Positions 1 to 8,917 of a DNA stretch of 64,000 nucleotides are shown one piece after another. The stretch comes from Streptomyces sp. JJ38. Lineage in GTDB: Bacteria > Actinomycetota > Actinomycetes > Streptomycetales > Streptomycetaceae. The first letter of the stretch is position 1. The number at the start of each line of letters is the position of its first letter. Under the pieces are notes generated by a model. That model was given only the letters and a program-made list of their open reading frames with translations, searched no databases and was not told where the DNA came from. The DNA is taken from NCBI RefSeq assembly GCF_019303475.1, contig NZ_JABLSI010000030.1:1-64000 (forward strand). The letters run 5' to 3'. Made by a program: the position numbers and the translations under genes.

Positions 1-1
1 G

Positions 2-1375
2 ACGGCACCGGGTGGCCCGGCCCCGCAGGGTGGCGTCGGCCCGCGGGGCGGCGCGGCGCAGCCTCCGGCCGGTGGCGCGCCCGGTCAGCCGGCCGGGCCC
101 ACGACCGACGCCACCGGCGAGATGCCGCTGTTGCCCCCCGAGTTCCGGATGGACAACGAGTCGCCGCAGCCGCCCGGCCCGCCCTCCGTGCTGGCCCCGC
201 CGCCCGGGGCCCAGTACGGGGGTCACTCCGAGCCCGGGCGGCCCGGCCCCGGCGCTCCGGTGTCCGGTGGCGGCCCGCGTTCCGGCATCGGCGACACCAC
301 ACCCGGCGGCATCCCCGCCGTACCGCCGCGGTCGGGCTCCCCGGACGAGCCGTTGGGCGACCCGGAACCGCCCGCCCCGAGGGCGGAGTCGCCGGCGCCG
401 AAGCCCGCGCCCAAGGCGCCCGCGAAGAAGGGGCGCTCGAAGCTCACTCTGCTCGGCGTCGCCGCCGCGGGTGTCATCGGCGTCGCGTACGGCGCCGGGC
501 TGCTGATGAACCACGCCGACATCCCCAACGGCACCACGGTGCTCGGAGTCGACATCGGCGGCGCGACCCGGGAGGAGGCCGTCGCCGCGCTGGAGAAGGA
601 GATCGGCGACCGGGCCACGGCACCGCTGACCGTGGAGATCGGCGGTACCGAGCACGCGTTGAAGCCGAGCGTCGCGGGGCTCTCGTTCGACACCGAGACG
701 ACGGTGGGCAACGCCTCCGGGCGGGAGTACAACCCGGTGTCCGTCATCGGCTCCCTCTTCGGGGGCGAGCACCCGGCGGAGCCGGTGTTCACCGTGGACG
801 AGGAGAAGCTGCGGGCCGTGCTCGCGGACCTCGGCGGCGAGGGCGGGACGTCCCAGGACGGCATGATCACCTTCGAGGGCGGCAAGCCCGTCGTCGTCAA
901 GGGTGAGCCGCGGCAGGCCGTGGACGCGGCCTCGGCGGCCAAGACCGTCGAGGCGGCCTACCGTGAGCGGGCGGCCGGCGGGACGGACCAGGTGATCAGC
1001 CTGCCGGTCGGGGAGCAGCAGCCCAAGGTCACGGACGCGGAGTTCGACCGGGCGCTGAAGGAGTTCGCCGAGCCCGCGATGTCCGGGCTCGTGACGGTCC
1101 GGGCGGGTGCCAAGGAGATCAGCTTCAGCCCGGAGCGTTCGCTGCCCAAGTTCCTGTCGATGCGGGCCAACCCGAGCGGCAAGCTCGTCGACCACTACGA
1201 CCTGGAGGCCCTGGAGGAGCTGTACGGCGGCTTCTTCGACGGCGTCCTCGTCGCCCGGGGCGACGGCAGCCGGACGCCGGTGACGCCGCAGGACGTGGCC
1301 GGGGCGCTGCGCACCGCGCTGCTGGAGACGGACCCGGCCAAGCGGGTCGGCGTCATCGAGCTGAACGCGGAGTAG
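2..1375 (+). CDS. Membrane-anchored YoaR/VanW-N-like protein, 5' end outside window
   Basis: The reading frame is open from base 2, so the gene begins upstream; an internal ATG at 122 is not a convincing start because the same Pro/Gly-rich sequence continues before it. About 457 residues are visible: a long disordered Pro/Gly-rich cytoplasmic part, one membrane segment (visible residues about 148-170, after a Lys/Arg patch), then an extracellular part. The segment beginning GTTVLGVDIGG with EEAVAALE resembles the YoaR-type putative peptidoglycan-binding fold found before VanW domains, and related segments seem to follow it. No VanW domain is visible. A cell-wall-binding role is inference; fold assignment is moderate. 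Confidence 0.75.
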   Translation, partial: TAPGGPAPQGGVGPRGGAAQPPAGGAPGQPAGPTTDATGEMPLLPPEFRMDNESPQPPGPPSVLAPPPGAQYGGHSEPGRPGPGAPVSGGGPRSGIGDTTPGGIPAVPPRSGSPDEPLGDPEPPAPRAESPAPKPAPKAPAKKGRSKLTLLGVAAAGVIGVAYGAGLLMNHADIPNGTTVLGVDIGGATREEAVAALEKEIGDRATAPLTVEIGGTEHALKPSVAGLSFDTETTVGNASGREYNPVSVIGSLFGGEHPAEPVFTVDEEKLRAVLADLGGEGGTSQDGMITFEGGKPVVVKGEPRQAVDAASAAKTVEAAYRERAAGGTDQVISLPVGEQQPKVTDAEFDRALKEFAEPAMSGLVTVRAGAKEISFSPERSLPKFLSMRANPSGKLVDHYDLEALEELYGGFFDGVLVARGDGSRTPVTPQDVAGALRTALLETDPAKRVGVIELNAE

Positions 1376-1417
1376 CCGGGGCCGGCGGTGCCGGCGGGGC
1401 GACGCGCCCGGGCGGGC

Positions 1418-2305
1418 TCAGTTGAGCCTGGCCCGGGCCGCGTGCGCCTCGCGGAGCACCTCCTGCGCCCGCTCCGGTTCGACCTCGGAGACCAGTGCGG
1501 CGTACTCCTCCAACGCGGCGGCGCCGCCGGGGAAGTCTCCGCGTTCGACCAGCAGTCGGGCCCGCTCGTGCCGCAGCTGGGCCGGATGGTGGGGCAGCAG
1601 GAGCGACAACTCCACGGCCCACAGCCGCACTCCGCTGCGCTCGGGCCGGGCGGCCGCCCAGACTCGGATGTTGCCCAGGATCCGCAGCACGATGTCCAGC
1701 GGGTCGGCCGGGCGCAGCATGGACGGCGACAGCGGTCCGCCGGTCGCCCCGGCGACCAGCGCCCCCGCGTCCTCGAGGGACAGCGGCTCGCCCCCGGCGA
1801 AGGGGTCGGCGAGGACCTGATCGCCGCTGTCGGGGGCGCCGAAGCCGACGACGAAGTGGCCCGGCAGCGCCACCCCGTGCACCGGTGCCCCGGCGCGGCG
1901 GGCCACCTCCAGCCACACCACCGACAGCAGGATCGGGAGCCCCCGCCGACGCCGCAGGACGTGCCCCAGCAGGGAGGACTCCAGCCGCTCGTAGTCGCGG
2001 TCGGTGCCGTGGTAGCCCTCCCGCGCGCCCAGCAGCCCGGCCAGGTCGCGGGCCCACTGCGCGGGCGTGCGCCGGGGGGCGTAGGGCAGCGCGCCGGCCA
2101 GCCTGTCGAGCTCGATCTGCCCGCCGTCCACGACGGCGTCCACCCGGCCCTCGGGCGTGGAGAGCAGCAGGCTCTCGCGCGCCTCGGAGGAGGCCGCGGT
2201 GGCCTCCGGCTCGGCCGCCGCGTCGACGAGGAGACACAGCGTCGCCAGGTCGGGGCGCTCGGAGCGGGCCGCCTCGGCGAACCGCTCCCGCACGATCGGG
2301 TCCAT
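1418..2305 (-). CDS. SirB1-family transglutaminase-like protein
   Basis: A 295-residue protein. Residues 122-155 carry the SirB1 signature (GLPILLSVVW, then ARRAGAPVHGVALPGHF), which belongs to the transglutaminase-like core-2 family. The C-terminal part is helical with TPR-like sequence (LLPHHPAQLRHERARLLVERGDF). The enzymatic activity of these proteins is not established. The start at ATG 2305 is chosen because it follows a purine-rich gaggggac site and lies 14 nt after the stop of the upstream GNAT gene; the open frame continues upstream but only as a shadow of that gene. The two genes are probably cotranscribed. Confidence 0.85.
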   Translation of the reverse strand: MDPIVRERFAEAARSERPDLATLCLLVDAAAEPEATAASSEARESLLLSTPEGRVDAVVDGGQIELDRLAGALPYAPRRTPAQWARDLAGLLGAREGYHGTDRDYERLESSLLGHVLRRRRGLPILLSVVWLEVARRAGAPVHGVALPGHFVVGFGAPDSGDQVLADPFAGGEPLSLEDAGALVAGATGGPLSPSMLRPADPLDIVLRILGNIRVWAAARPERSGVRLWAVELSLLLPHHPAQLRHERARLLVERGDFPGGAAALEEYAALVSEVEPERAQEVLREAHAARARLN

Positions 2306-2318
2306 CGCGGCCGTCCCC

Positions 2319-3332
2319 TCAGCCCCGGGGGGCCCGGTAGTGGTGGTAGCCGTGGTGCCGGGCGAAGCCCAGCCGGTCGTAGAGCGTGAGGGCGGCGGCG
2401 TTGTCGCTCTCGACCTGGAGGTAGGCCGCCGAGGCGCCCTCGTCGAGCGCGCGCTGGGCGAGGGCGGCCATGACGGCGGTGGCCAGACCCTCGCGGCGGC
2501 GCTCCGGGGCCACCTCCACACAGGTGAAGCCGGCCCAGCGGCCGTCGACCGCGCAGCGGCCGATGGCGGCGGGGACGTCGTCCTCGCCCGCCACCGTCGC
2601 GAACCACACCGAGGGCCCGCCGGCCAGCACCTTGACGGCGTCCGGCACCGGGTCCCCGGCTCGCCCGTAGCGGCGCAGCCAGGCCGGGCCCGGTGCGCGG
2701 TCGAGCGTCACCGCGGCCGGGACGGCCGCCTGCTCGGCCGCGTCGGCGGCGGGGGCGAGCCCCGCGATCCACACCTCGGCCGACACCTCCCGGCGCCACC
2801 CCCGCTCGTCCAGGGCGGCGGCGAGCTGCTCGTCGGTGCCCTCGGCGCCCGTGGACACCTGCATGAAAGGGGGCAGCCCGCGGCGCGTGTACCAGTCGAC
2901 GACGTGCTCCAGGGCGGCGTCGAGCGGCAGCCCGGGGTCGCCGAGGGGCAGGACGGAGTTGGCGCGGCGGGTGAAGCCGCCCGACGCGCGCAGCTCCCAG
3001 TCGCCCAGTCGGGCGCTCTCCACCGGCGGCCACCCGCGGGCGGCGGCCCGCGCCAGCTCGGTGAAACCGGCGGCCGGAAGCCCGCGACGGCGTGCGGGGG
3101 CGGCCGGCACGACTTTCGCCGCCACGATCCGCCCCTCCGGGATGCGGACGGTTTCGCCGTCGCGGCGTGTGATGTGTACCACTTCAGCCGTCCAGGAAGT
3201 GAGAACACCGACGGTGTCGGTCAGGGTTCCCGCCCGTTCCCCGGGGTCCGCCACGCTGCGCACCGAGACGCGTTTTCCCACGTCATCTGGTGTAATGCGC
3301 ACTTCGAGACGTCCGCTCATGGTGAATTCCAC
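2319..3332 (-). CDS. GNAT family N-acetyltransferase with N-terminal SH3-like extension
   Basis: A 337-residue protein. The C-terminal third is a GNAT fold: residues 272-290 (VEVAPERRREGLATAV) form the acetyl-CoA pyrophosphate loop, followed by the YLQVESDNAAALTLYDRLGF element typical of motif B. The first 75 residues look like a small beta-barrel (repeated V-x-I/V strands with a basic end), a common actinobacterial extension. The substrate is unknown. The start is either GTG 3332 or ATG 3320 (MSGRLEVR); a gagag run lies just before the GTG. It is divergent from the ferredoxin gene and leads a two-gene unit with the SirB1-like gene. Confidence 0.85.
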   Translation of the reverse strand: MEFTMSGRLEVRITPDDVGKRVSVRSVADPGERAGTLTDTVGVLTSWTAEVVHITRRDGETVRIPEGRIVAAKVVPAAPARRRGLPAAGFTELARAAARGWPPVESARLGDWELRASGGFTRRANSVLPLGDPGLPLDAALEHVVDWYTRRGLPPFMQVSTGAEGTDEQLAAALDERGWRREVSAEVWIAGLAPAADAAEQAAVPAAVTLDRAPGPAWLRRYGRAGDPVPDAVKVLAGGPSVWFATVAGEDDVPAAIGRCAVDGRWAGFTCVEVAPERRREGLATAVMAALAQRALDEGASAAYLQVESDNAAALTLYDRLGFARHHGYHHYRAPRG

Positions 3333-3445
3333 TGCTCTCTCAGACCCTCTTGTTCGTCTCCTGCCCGGGAACGGCGATACTAGATGCGGGCATCGACGAC
3401 GCCGCGCTCCCGCGCGATATGGCCCTATCGAGGAGGAACGACAGC

Positions 3446-3772
3446 GTGACCTACGTCATCGCGCAGCCTTGTGTCGACCTGAAGGACAAGGCGTGCATCG
3501 AGGAGTGCCCCGTCGACTGCATCTACGAGGGCAAGCGGTCCTTGTACATCCACCCGGACGAATGCGTCGACTGCGGGGCCTGTGAGCCGGTCTGCCCGGT
3601 GGAGGCGATCTTCTACGAGGACGACACCCCGGAGGAGTGGCAGGACTTCTACAAGGCGAACGTCGAGTTCTTCGACGAGCTCGGTTCGCCCGGCGGCGCC
3701 AGCAAGCTCGGCCTGATCGACCGGGACCACCCGGTCATCGCCGCCCTGCCGCCGCAGGAACACGACGAGTGA
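3446..3772 (+). CDS. fdxA: 7Fe ferredoxin (3Fe-4S + 4Fe-4S), FdxA type
   Basis: A 108-residue soluble electron carrier. By alignment with the Azotobacter FdI pattern, Cys9, Cys17 and Cys50 would hold the 3Fe-4S cluster and Cys21, Cys40, Cys43 and Cys46 the 4Fe-4S cluster; Cys25 is extra. The C-terminal extension (DTPEEWQDFYKANVEFF) is typical of actinobacterial FdxA/FdxC. The GTG at 3446 is preceded by AGGAGG at 3431-3436 with 9 nt spacing, which decides against the longer frame from 3350. dapC follows, as the aminotransferase gene follows fdxC in mycobacteria. A 23-bp hairpin separates the two, so they are probably not one simple operon. Confidence 0.96.
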   Translation: MTYVIAQPCVDLKDKACIEECPVDCIYEGKRSLYIHPDECVDCGACEPVCPVEAIFYEDDTPEEWQDFYKANVEFFDELGSPGGASKLGLIDRDHPVIAALPPQEHDE

Positions 3773-3836
3773 AACGACGGGGTGCGCCGGGCGCCCGCTC
3801 CGCGTGACGGGTGCCCCAGCGCGCCCGGGCGCGCCC

Positions 3837-3886
3837 CGCACGCCGCGGTCCCGTACGGCACCCGCCGTACGGGACCGCGGCGTGCG
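3837..3886 (+). terminator. 23-bp perfect hairpin between fdxA and dapC
   Basis: The arms 3837-3859 and 3864-3886 are exact inverted complements around a 4-base loop (accc). There is no T-run after the stem, the usual form of intrinsic terminators in Streptomyces. It should end most fdxA transcription, or stabilise the fdxA 3' end, before dapC. Confidence 0.8.
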
Positions 3887-3956
3887 TCGTACCGGAGTGC
3901 CGGCGCGGCGCCCCGGTACGTGCCGTACCCGCCCGTAGAGAAAGAGAGCCCCGCAC

Positions 3957-5054
3957 GTGCCCACCCTGTCGTCCCGGCTGCCGGTCTTCCCCTGGGACCG
4001 TCTGGAGCCCTACAAGGCCACAGCCGCCGCCCACCCCGGGGGGATCGTCGACCTGTCGGTCGGGACCCCCGTCGACCCCGTACCCCGGGTGATCCAGCGG
4101 GCCCTCGCCGACGCGAGCGACCGCCCCGGCTACCCGACGGTGTGGGGGACGGCCGCGCTGCGGGACGCGATCACCGGCTGGTGCGAGCGTCGGCTCGGGG
4201 CGCGCGGGCTCGGCCACGAGGGCGTGCTGCCGGTCGTCGGCTCCAAGGAGCTGGTGGCCTGGCTGCCCGTCCAGCTGGGCCTCGGGCCCGGGGACCGGGT
4301 GGCGTTCCCGCGGCTCGCCTACCCGACCTACGAGGTCGGCGCCCGGATGGCGGGCGCCGAACCGGTCGCCTACGACGACCCCCGCGAGCTCGATCCCGAG
4401 GGGCTCAGGCTGCTGTGGCTGAACTCGCCGTCCAACCCCACCGGACGGGTGCTGGACGCCGAGGAGCTGCGCGCGACCGTCGCCTGGGCCCGGGAGCACG
4501 GCGTGCTGGTGCTGAGCGACGAGTGCTACCTCGAGCTGGGCTGGGAGGCCGAGCCCGTCTCGGTCCTGCGCCCCGACGTCTGCGGTGACACGCACGCGGG
4601 CGTGGTCGCCGTGCACTCGCTCTCCAAGCGTTCGAACCTCGCCGGGTACCGGGCCGCGTTCCTCGCCGGGGACGCGGCGGTGCTGGGCGAGCTGCTCCAG
4701 ATCCGCAAGCACGGGGGCATGATGGTGCCCGCTCCGGTGCAGGCCGCCACCGTGGCGGCGCTCGGCGACGACGCGCACGTGGCCGAGCAGCGGGAGCGGT
4801 ACGCCGCCCGCCGGGCCGCCCTGCGCGGGGCTCTGGAGCGGTCCGGCTTCCGCGTCGAGCACAGCGAGGCGTCGCTGTACCTGTGGGCCACCCGCGACGA
4901 GCCCTGCTGGGACACGGTCGCGGCGCTGGCCGGGCGCGGCGTCCTCGTGGCCCCCGGCGCGTTCTACGGGCCGGCCGGGGAGCGGTTCGTGCGGGTGGCG
5001 TTCACCGCCACCGACGAACGGGTCGCCGAGGCCGTCCGCCGTCTCTCCTCCTGA
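3957..5054 (+). CDS. dapC: Succinyldiaminopimelate aminotransferase DapC
   Basis: A 365-residue fold-type I PLP aminotransferase. The PLP lysine is Lys224 in SLSKRSNLAGYR; SNPTG (residues 159-163) and the LSDECYLELGW strand-turn are the other cofactor-site motifs. Family knowledge places it at N-succinyl-2-amino-6-ketopimelate to N-succinyl-LL-diaminopimelate in the succinylase branch of lysine and cell-wall synthesis. dapE, the next enzyme of the same branch, lies 1.9 kb downstream. The GTG at 3957 follows an agaaagagag purine run. The gene ends before a strong hairpin shared with the convergent small secreted-protein gene. Confidence 0.93.
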   Translation: MPTLSSRLPVFPWDRLEPYKATAAAHPGGIVDLSVGTPVDPVPRVIQRALADASDRPGYPTVWGTAALRDAITGWCERRLGARGLGHEGVLPVVGSKELVAWLPVQLGLGPGDRVAFPRLAYPTYEVGARMAGAEPVAYDDPRELDPEGLRLLWLNSPSNPTGRVLDAEELRATVAWAREHGVLVLSDECYLELGWEAEPVSVLRPDVCGDTHAGVVAVHSLSKRSNLAGYRAAFLAGDAAVLGELLQIRKHGGMMVPAPVQAATVAALGDDAHVAEQRERYAARRAALRGALERSGFRVEHSEASLYLWATRDEPCWDTVAALAGRGVLVAPGAFYGPAGERFVRVAFTATDERVAEAVRRLSS

Positions 5055-5089
5055 CATCCCGCGCGCCGCGGCGCCGGCCGGACGCGGCG

Positions 5090-5139
5090 AGGCCCGGGGG
5101 CCACGTGAACCTCGGGAGAGGTCCGTGGCCCCCGGGCCT
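5090..5139. terminator. Convergent terminator hairpin after dapC
   Basis: The arms 5090-5105 and 5124-5139 are 16-nt perfect complements with an 18-nt loop. It lies between the 3' ends of dapC (+) and the small secreted-protein gene (-), and can serve both. Confidence 0.8.
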
Positions 5140-5172
5140 TTCACCGGGGTGCGGGAGGAGCCTGAAGGGGGC

Positions 5173-5613
5173 TCAGAGGGGGAGGCCCGCCAGGGAGCCC
5201 TTGCCGAGCGGAAGCCCGCTGGTGAGCTGGTCGGTCGGCAGTCCGTCGGTCGGCAGCCCGCCCTCGGCGACGGAGGTGACGGAGCGGCCGACCGGGCCCT
5301 CGGTGGCCACGTCGTCGGCGGCCGGCAGCACCGACTTGCCGAGGGAGCCGACGGTGCGCCCGGCGGCCGGGACACCCTCCTCCACGGCCTCGCTGCCGGC
5401 GGCACCGGCCAGCTCGGTGACATTGCGCGCCGCCCCGTCGACTCCGCCGCCGAGGTCCTGGCCATCCAGGCTGTCGAGGTTGCTCAGCGTCCCGAGGTCG
5501 GGCGTGCCGGGCAGTGAGACGGCCTGGGCCGAGCCGGCGGCGGCACCGACGACGGAGGCCGCGCCCGCGGCCGTCAGCAGTGCGCTCTGGGCGATCCGGC
5601 GCGTGAGGGACAT
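5173..5613 (-). CDS. Small secreted protein, function unknown
   Basis: A 146-residue protein with a clear Sec signal peptide: RR near the N-terminus, a hydrophobic core, and a likely cut after Ala31 (AQA|VSLPG). The mature part is low in complexity, rich in Gly/Leu/Pro/Asp, with repeats such as GGLPTDGLPTDQL. I recognise no domain. The start at ATG 5613 has aaaggag at about 5 nt spacing, so the 48 extra codons of the open frame upstream are rejected. Such small secreted proteins are common in Streptomyces and may be developmentally regulated; that is inference. Confidence 0.75.
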   Translation of the reverse strand: MSLTRRIAQSALLTAAGAASVVGAAAGSAQAVSLPGTPDLGTLSNLDSLDGQDLGGGVDGAARNVTELAGAAGSEAVEEGVPAAGRTVGSLGKSVLPAADDVATEGPVGRSVTSVAEGGLPTDGLPTDQLTSGLPLGKGSLAGLPL

Positions 5614-5936
5614 GATGCTCCTTTGACGGAGGTGATGGTCTTCGGGCTCGTGCTCAGTGGTCCGCCGGGCTGCCCCGGTGGACGCTGTGCCTATCGCCTC
5701 CGCCGCGCTTTTGGTTGCGGTCGGCCCGGGTAAAGGATTGGCAATGCGTCGCATCATATGGGTGGGGCAAACCGGGCAATACCCCTGCCGTGCCGACCCG
5801 TTGACACGCCCGACCCACGGAGATCACCGCCTGACGCCCGGGCTGCGCCGACCGCGAGCCCTCTGACGGCCGAGCCCGCCCGGCCGTCAGCCGACGTACT
5901 CCGTGGCTGACCCGTCCGGGTGAGCCCGTCGGGCGC
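5614..5936. other. 323-bp intergenic region
   Basis: It holds the promoter region of the small secreted-protein gene on the minus strand and the terminator of the lysozyme-like gene at 5863-5890. No coding potential was seen. No riboswitch that I can recognise is present, although the long leader makes one worth a covariance search. Confidence 0.5.
5863..5890 (-). terminator. Hairpin after the lysozyme-like membrane protein gene
   Basis: The 10-nt arms 5863-5872 and 5881-5890 (ctgacggccg and its complement) are perfect, with an 8-nt loop. It lies about 50 nt past the stop codon of the minus-strand gene ending at 5937. Confidence 0.7.
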
Positions 5937-6851
5937 TCAGCCCGCGTCCGCGGCGCCGGGGACGAGCGTGATACGGACCTCGTCCGCGTGGACGCCGGGG
6001 GCGTCAGTGCTCCGCCAGCCCTCGCCGGACTCCGCCACGTCCCACACCCGGCCCCCGTGGGCCACCCGCTCGACGCCGAGCTCCGCGGCGTTCGCGAGCG
6101 CCCAGTGCGCCAACTCCCAGCCGCGCCGCGAACCCTCCGGCACCGGCAGCACGACCTGCCCGGCCGGGGCGCTGCGGCCGCCGCCGGTGTCCACCGGGAC
6201 CGCCGCGTCGGGGCCGAACTCCCTGAGGAGCTTGCTCCGCACCGCGCCCGCGTCCCCCGCCTTCGTCGCGGCGATGCCCGTGCAGTACAGGGCCGCCGCG
6301 CGCTTCCCGGTCAGCGCCTCCGTGAGCCGCCCGGCCCGCGGCTCGTGCTTGGCGTACGCGTCCGGGTAGGCGCTGCGCTGCACCCGCTGCGCGGCCACCG
6401 TGAGCGGCAGCTCGGTGTAGCCGGGCACCTCGACCAGGTGGTCGTAGAACTTCCCGGCCGCGTACACCGGGTCCATGATCTGCTCCGCGTCGCCCCAGCC
6501 CTGCGAGGGCCGCTGCTGGAACAGGCCGACCGAATCCCGGTCGCCGTAGTCGATGTTGCGCAGCCCGGACTCCTGCATGGCCGTGGCCAGCCCTATCGTC
6601 ACCGCCCGCTCGGGCAGCCCGCGGGCCGTGGCCACCGCGGAGATCGTCGCCGCGTTGCGGGCCATCTCCGGGTCCAGCTCGAAGGACTCCTCGCCCTGCG
6701 CGCCGCGTACGACGCAGCGGGGCGCGCCCCCGCCCGTCGACACGTACTGCACGATCGCGTACCCCGCCACGGCGAGCAGCACCAGAGCGGCGGCGGCCGT
6801 CCGCGGCCACCGCCTGCCCTCACGTCGTCGAACCCCTCCGGCCTCGCCCAT
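5937..6851 (-). CDS. Membrane-anchored lysozyme-fold (transglycosylase-like) protein
   Basis: A 304-residue protein with a basic N-terminus, one membrane segment (about 18-37) and an external domain. Residues 85-120 (GLATAMQESGL, then DRDSVGLFQQRPSQGWG) match the lysozyme-like signature of actinobacterial cell-wall hydrolases, with Glu94 as the candidate acid. Relatives are often listed as heavy metal transporters, which nothing here supports. The start at ATG 6851 is chosen because the membrane segment follows and the frame upstream is antisense to dapE. A peptidoglycan role is inference. Confidence 0.8.
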   Translation of the reverse strand: MGEAGGVRRREGRRWPRTAAAALVLLAVAGYAIVQYVSTGGGAPRCVVRGAQGEESFELDPEMARNAATISAVATARGLPERAVTIGLATAMQESGLRNIDYGDRDSVGLFQQRPSQGWGDAEQIMDPVYAAGKFYDHLVEVPGYTELPLTVAAQRVQRSAYPDAYAKHEPRAGRLTEALTGKRAAALYCTGIAATKAGDAGAVRSKLLREFGPDAAVPVDTGGGRSAPAGQVVLPVPEGSRRGWELAHWALANAAELGVERVAHGGRVWDVAESGEGWRSTDAPGVHADEVRITLVPGAADAG

Positions 6852-6908
6852 GGGCGTCAGCCTAACGGGCGTATCCGCGGCGCTCCCGGGCAACGGTAGG
6901 GTCGGGCC

Positions 6909-7985
6909 ATGGCCGTATCGAAGCTGGACCTGCACCAGGACGCGGCGCGGCTGACCGCGCAACTCGTCGACTTCCCCTCCGTGAGCGGGGACGAGAAGGC
7001 GCTCGCCGACGCGATCGAGCAGGCCCTGTCCGGCCTCGGCCACCTCACGGTCGACCGTCACGGCAACAACATCGTGGCGCGCACGCACCTCGGCCGTCCC
7101 GAACGCGTCGTGCTGGCCGGGCACATCGACACCGTGCCCGTCGCGGACAACCTGCCCTCGCGGCGGGACGAGGACGGCTTCCTGTGGGGCTGCGGCACCT
7201 CCGACATGAAGTCCGGCGTGGCCGTCCAGCTCAGGATCGCCGCGACCGTGCCCGAACCCAACCGGGACCTCACCTTCGTCTTCTACGACAACGAGGAGGT
7301 CGCCGCCCACCTCAACGGCCTCGGGCACGTCGCCGAGGCCCACCCCGACTGGCTCGCGGGGGACTTCGCCGTCCTCCTCGAACCGTCCAGCGGCCAGGTC
7401 GAGGGCGGCTGCCAGGGCACGCTGCGGGTGAAACTGCGCACCTCCGGCACCCGCGCGCACTCGGCCCGCGGCTGGCTCGGCGACAACGCGATCCACCGCG
7501 CCGCCCCGATCCTCGCCCGGCTCGCCGCCTACGAGCCGCGGCGCGTCGAGATCGACGGACTGGAGTACCGCGAGGGGCTCAACGCCGTCGCCGTCGAGGG
7601 CGGGGTCGCGGGCAACGTGATCCCCGACGCGTGCACCGTCACCGTCAACTACCGTTACGCGCCCGACCTCACCGAGGAGGAGGCCCTCGCCCACGTGCGC
7701 GAGGTGTTCGAGGGCTGCGACATCGCCGAACTCCTCGTCGACGACCACTCCGGCGGCGCCCTCCCCGGGCTCTCCCACCCGGCCGCCGCGGCCTTCGTCG
7801 CGGCCGTGGGCGGCGCCCCGCGCCCCAAGTTCGGCTGGACGGACGTCTCGCGGTTCAGCGCCCTGGGCGTCCCGGCCGTCAACTACGGCCCGGGCGAGCC
7901 CAATCTGGCCCACAAGGTCGACGAACGCGTCGAGGAGGCCCTGATCCTGCGCTGCGAGGAGCGGCTGCGCGCCTGGCTCGCCTGA
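6909..7985 (+). CDS. dapE: Succinyl-diaminopimelate desuccinylase DapE
   Basis: A 358-residue M20-family metallohydrolase that yields LL-diaminopimelate and succinate. Metal and catalytic residues fit the family: His72 and Asp74 (GHIDTVP), Asp99 (GTSDMKSG), Glu129/Glu130 (YDNEE), Glu158 (LLEPSS) and His335 (NLAHKVDE). No Shine-Dalgarno site precedes ATG 6909, but a TAGGGT hexamer ends 6 nt before it, so a leaderless transcript is likely. The adjacent gene is divergent. The gene supplies the second DAP enzyme in the window beside dapC. Confidence 0.95.
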   Translation: MAVSKLDLHQDAARLTAQLVDFPSVSGDEKALADAIEQALSGLGHLTVDRHGNNIVARTHLGRPERVVLAGHIDTVPVADNLPSRRDEDGFLWGCGTSDMKSGVAVQLRIAATVPEPNRDLTFVFYDNEEVAAHLNGLGHVAEAHPDWLAGDFAVLLEPSSGQVEGGCQGTLRVKLRTSGTRAHSARGWLGDNAIHRAAPILARLAAYEPRRVEIDGLEYREGLNAVAVEGGVAGNVIPDACTVTVNYRYAPDLTEEEALAHVREVFEGCDIAELLVDDHSGGALPGLSHPAAAAFVAAVGGAPRPKFGWTDVSRFSALGVPAVNYGPGEPNLAHKVDERVEEALILRCEERLRAWLA

Positions 7986-8083
7986 GCGCCCACACGTGGG
8001 GGCCCGTACGCCCGGTATTCCGGCGCACGTCATCTGCGCCTGCCTACTCTCACGTTCTTGAGCACACCCGGAGGGAGCACGAC

Positions 8084-8869
8084 ATGACGGAAGCGGCGGA
8101 GGAGCGCGGCCCGCAGCCCGGCGGAGCGGGGCAGCGGCGGTCGAACGGGCGCCCCGAAGCCCGCGAGCAGCACCTCGGCCCCGTGGTGCGCCGCCGTGGA
8201 CAGACGCTCACCGGGACGACGGACCAGCGGCTCCTGGAGTCGGGCGGGCCCACCGACTTCATCCACCGCGACTCCTGGCGGGTCCTGCGGATCCAGTCGG
8301 AGTTCGTGGAGGGCTTCGGCGCGCTGGCCGAGATCGGTCCCGGCATCAGCGTCTTCGGCTCCGCCCGCACACACGAGGGATCGCCCGAGTACGCCGCCGG
8401 CCAGGCCATCGGCCGGGCCCTGGCCCAGGCCGGCTACGCGGTGATCACCGGCGGCGGCCCGGGCGCCATGGAGGCGGCCAACCGCGGCGCCTCCGAGGCG
8501 GGCGGCACCTCCGTCGGCCTCGGCATCGAACTGCCCTTCGAGCAGGGCCTCAACCCGTACGTGGACCTCGGCGTCAACTTCCGGTACTTCTTCGTCCGCA
8601 AGACCTGCTTCGTCAAGTACTCCCAGGGCTTCGTCGTCCTGCCCGGCGGCATGGGCACGCTGGACGAGCTGTTCGAGGCCCTCACCCTCGTCCAGACGCG
8701 CAAGGTGACGCGCTTCCCGATCGTGCTGTACGGCTCGGCGTACTGGGAGGGCCTGCTCGGCTGGCTGCGCGAACGCGTCGTCGGCGAGGGCAAGGTCTCG
8801 GCCGGGGACCTCGACCTGATCCACCTGACGGACGACGTCGAGGAAGTCGTCACCCTCGTCACGCAGTAG
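8084..8869 (+). CDS. LOG family protein (TIGR00730-type Rossmann fold)
   Basis: A 261-residue protein with GGGPG at 123-127 and the diagnostic PGGMGTLDE at 187-195, the nucleotide 5'-monophosphate phosphoribohydrolase motif once annotated as lysine decarboxylase. The family cleaves nucleoside monophosphates such as cytokinin ribotides to free base and ribose 5-phosphate; the physiological substrate here is unknown. ATG 8084 has GAGGGAG at 8071-8077. The first 60 residues are poorly conserved and charged. It lies 98 nt after dapE in the same direction, an arrangement shared with mycobacteria. Confidence 0.92.
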   Translation: MTEAAEERGPQPGGAGQRRSNGRPEAREQHLGPVVRRRGQTLTGTTDQRLLESGGPTDFIHRDSWRVLRIQSEFVEGFGALAEIGPGISVFGSARTHEGSPEYAAGQAIGRALAQAGYAVITGGGPGAMEAANRGASEAGGTSVGLGIELPFEQGLNPYVDLGVNFRYFFVRKTCFVKYSQGFVVLPGGMGTLDELFEALTLVQTRKVTRFPIVLYGSAYWEGLLGWLRERVVGEGKVSAGDLDLIHLTDDVEEVVTLVTQ

Positions 8870-8917
8870 CCGCGCGGGAGCCCGCCGTGCCGGGGCCGGC
8901 CGACGATCTCGGGGGCG

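Noticed and set aside
5614-5936. Possible c-di-AMP (ydaO) riboswitch near the lysozyme-like gene
   Set aside because: Such elements precede some Streptomyces cell-wall hydrolase genes, but this region lies after the hydrolase gene and no ydaO core was recognised by eye.
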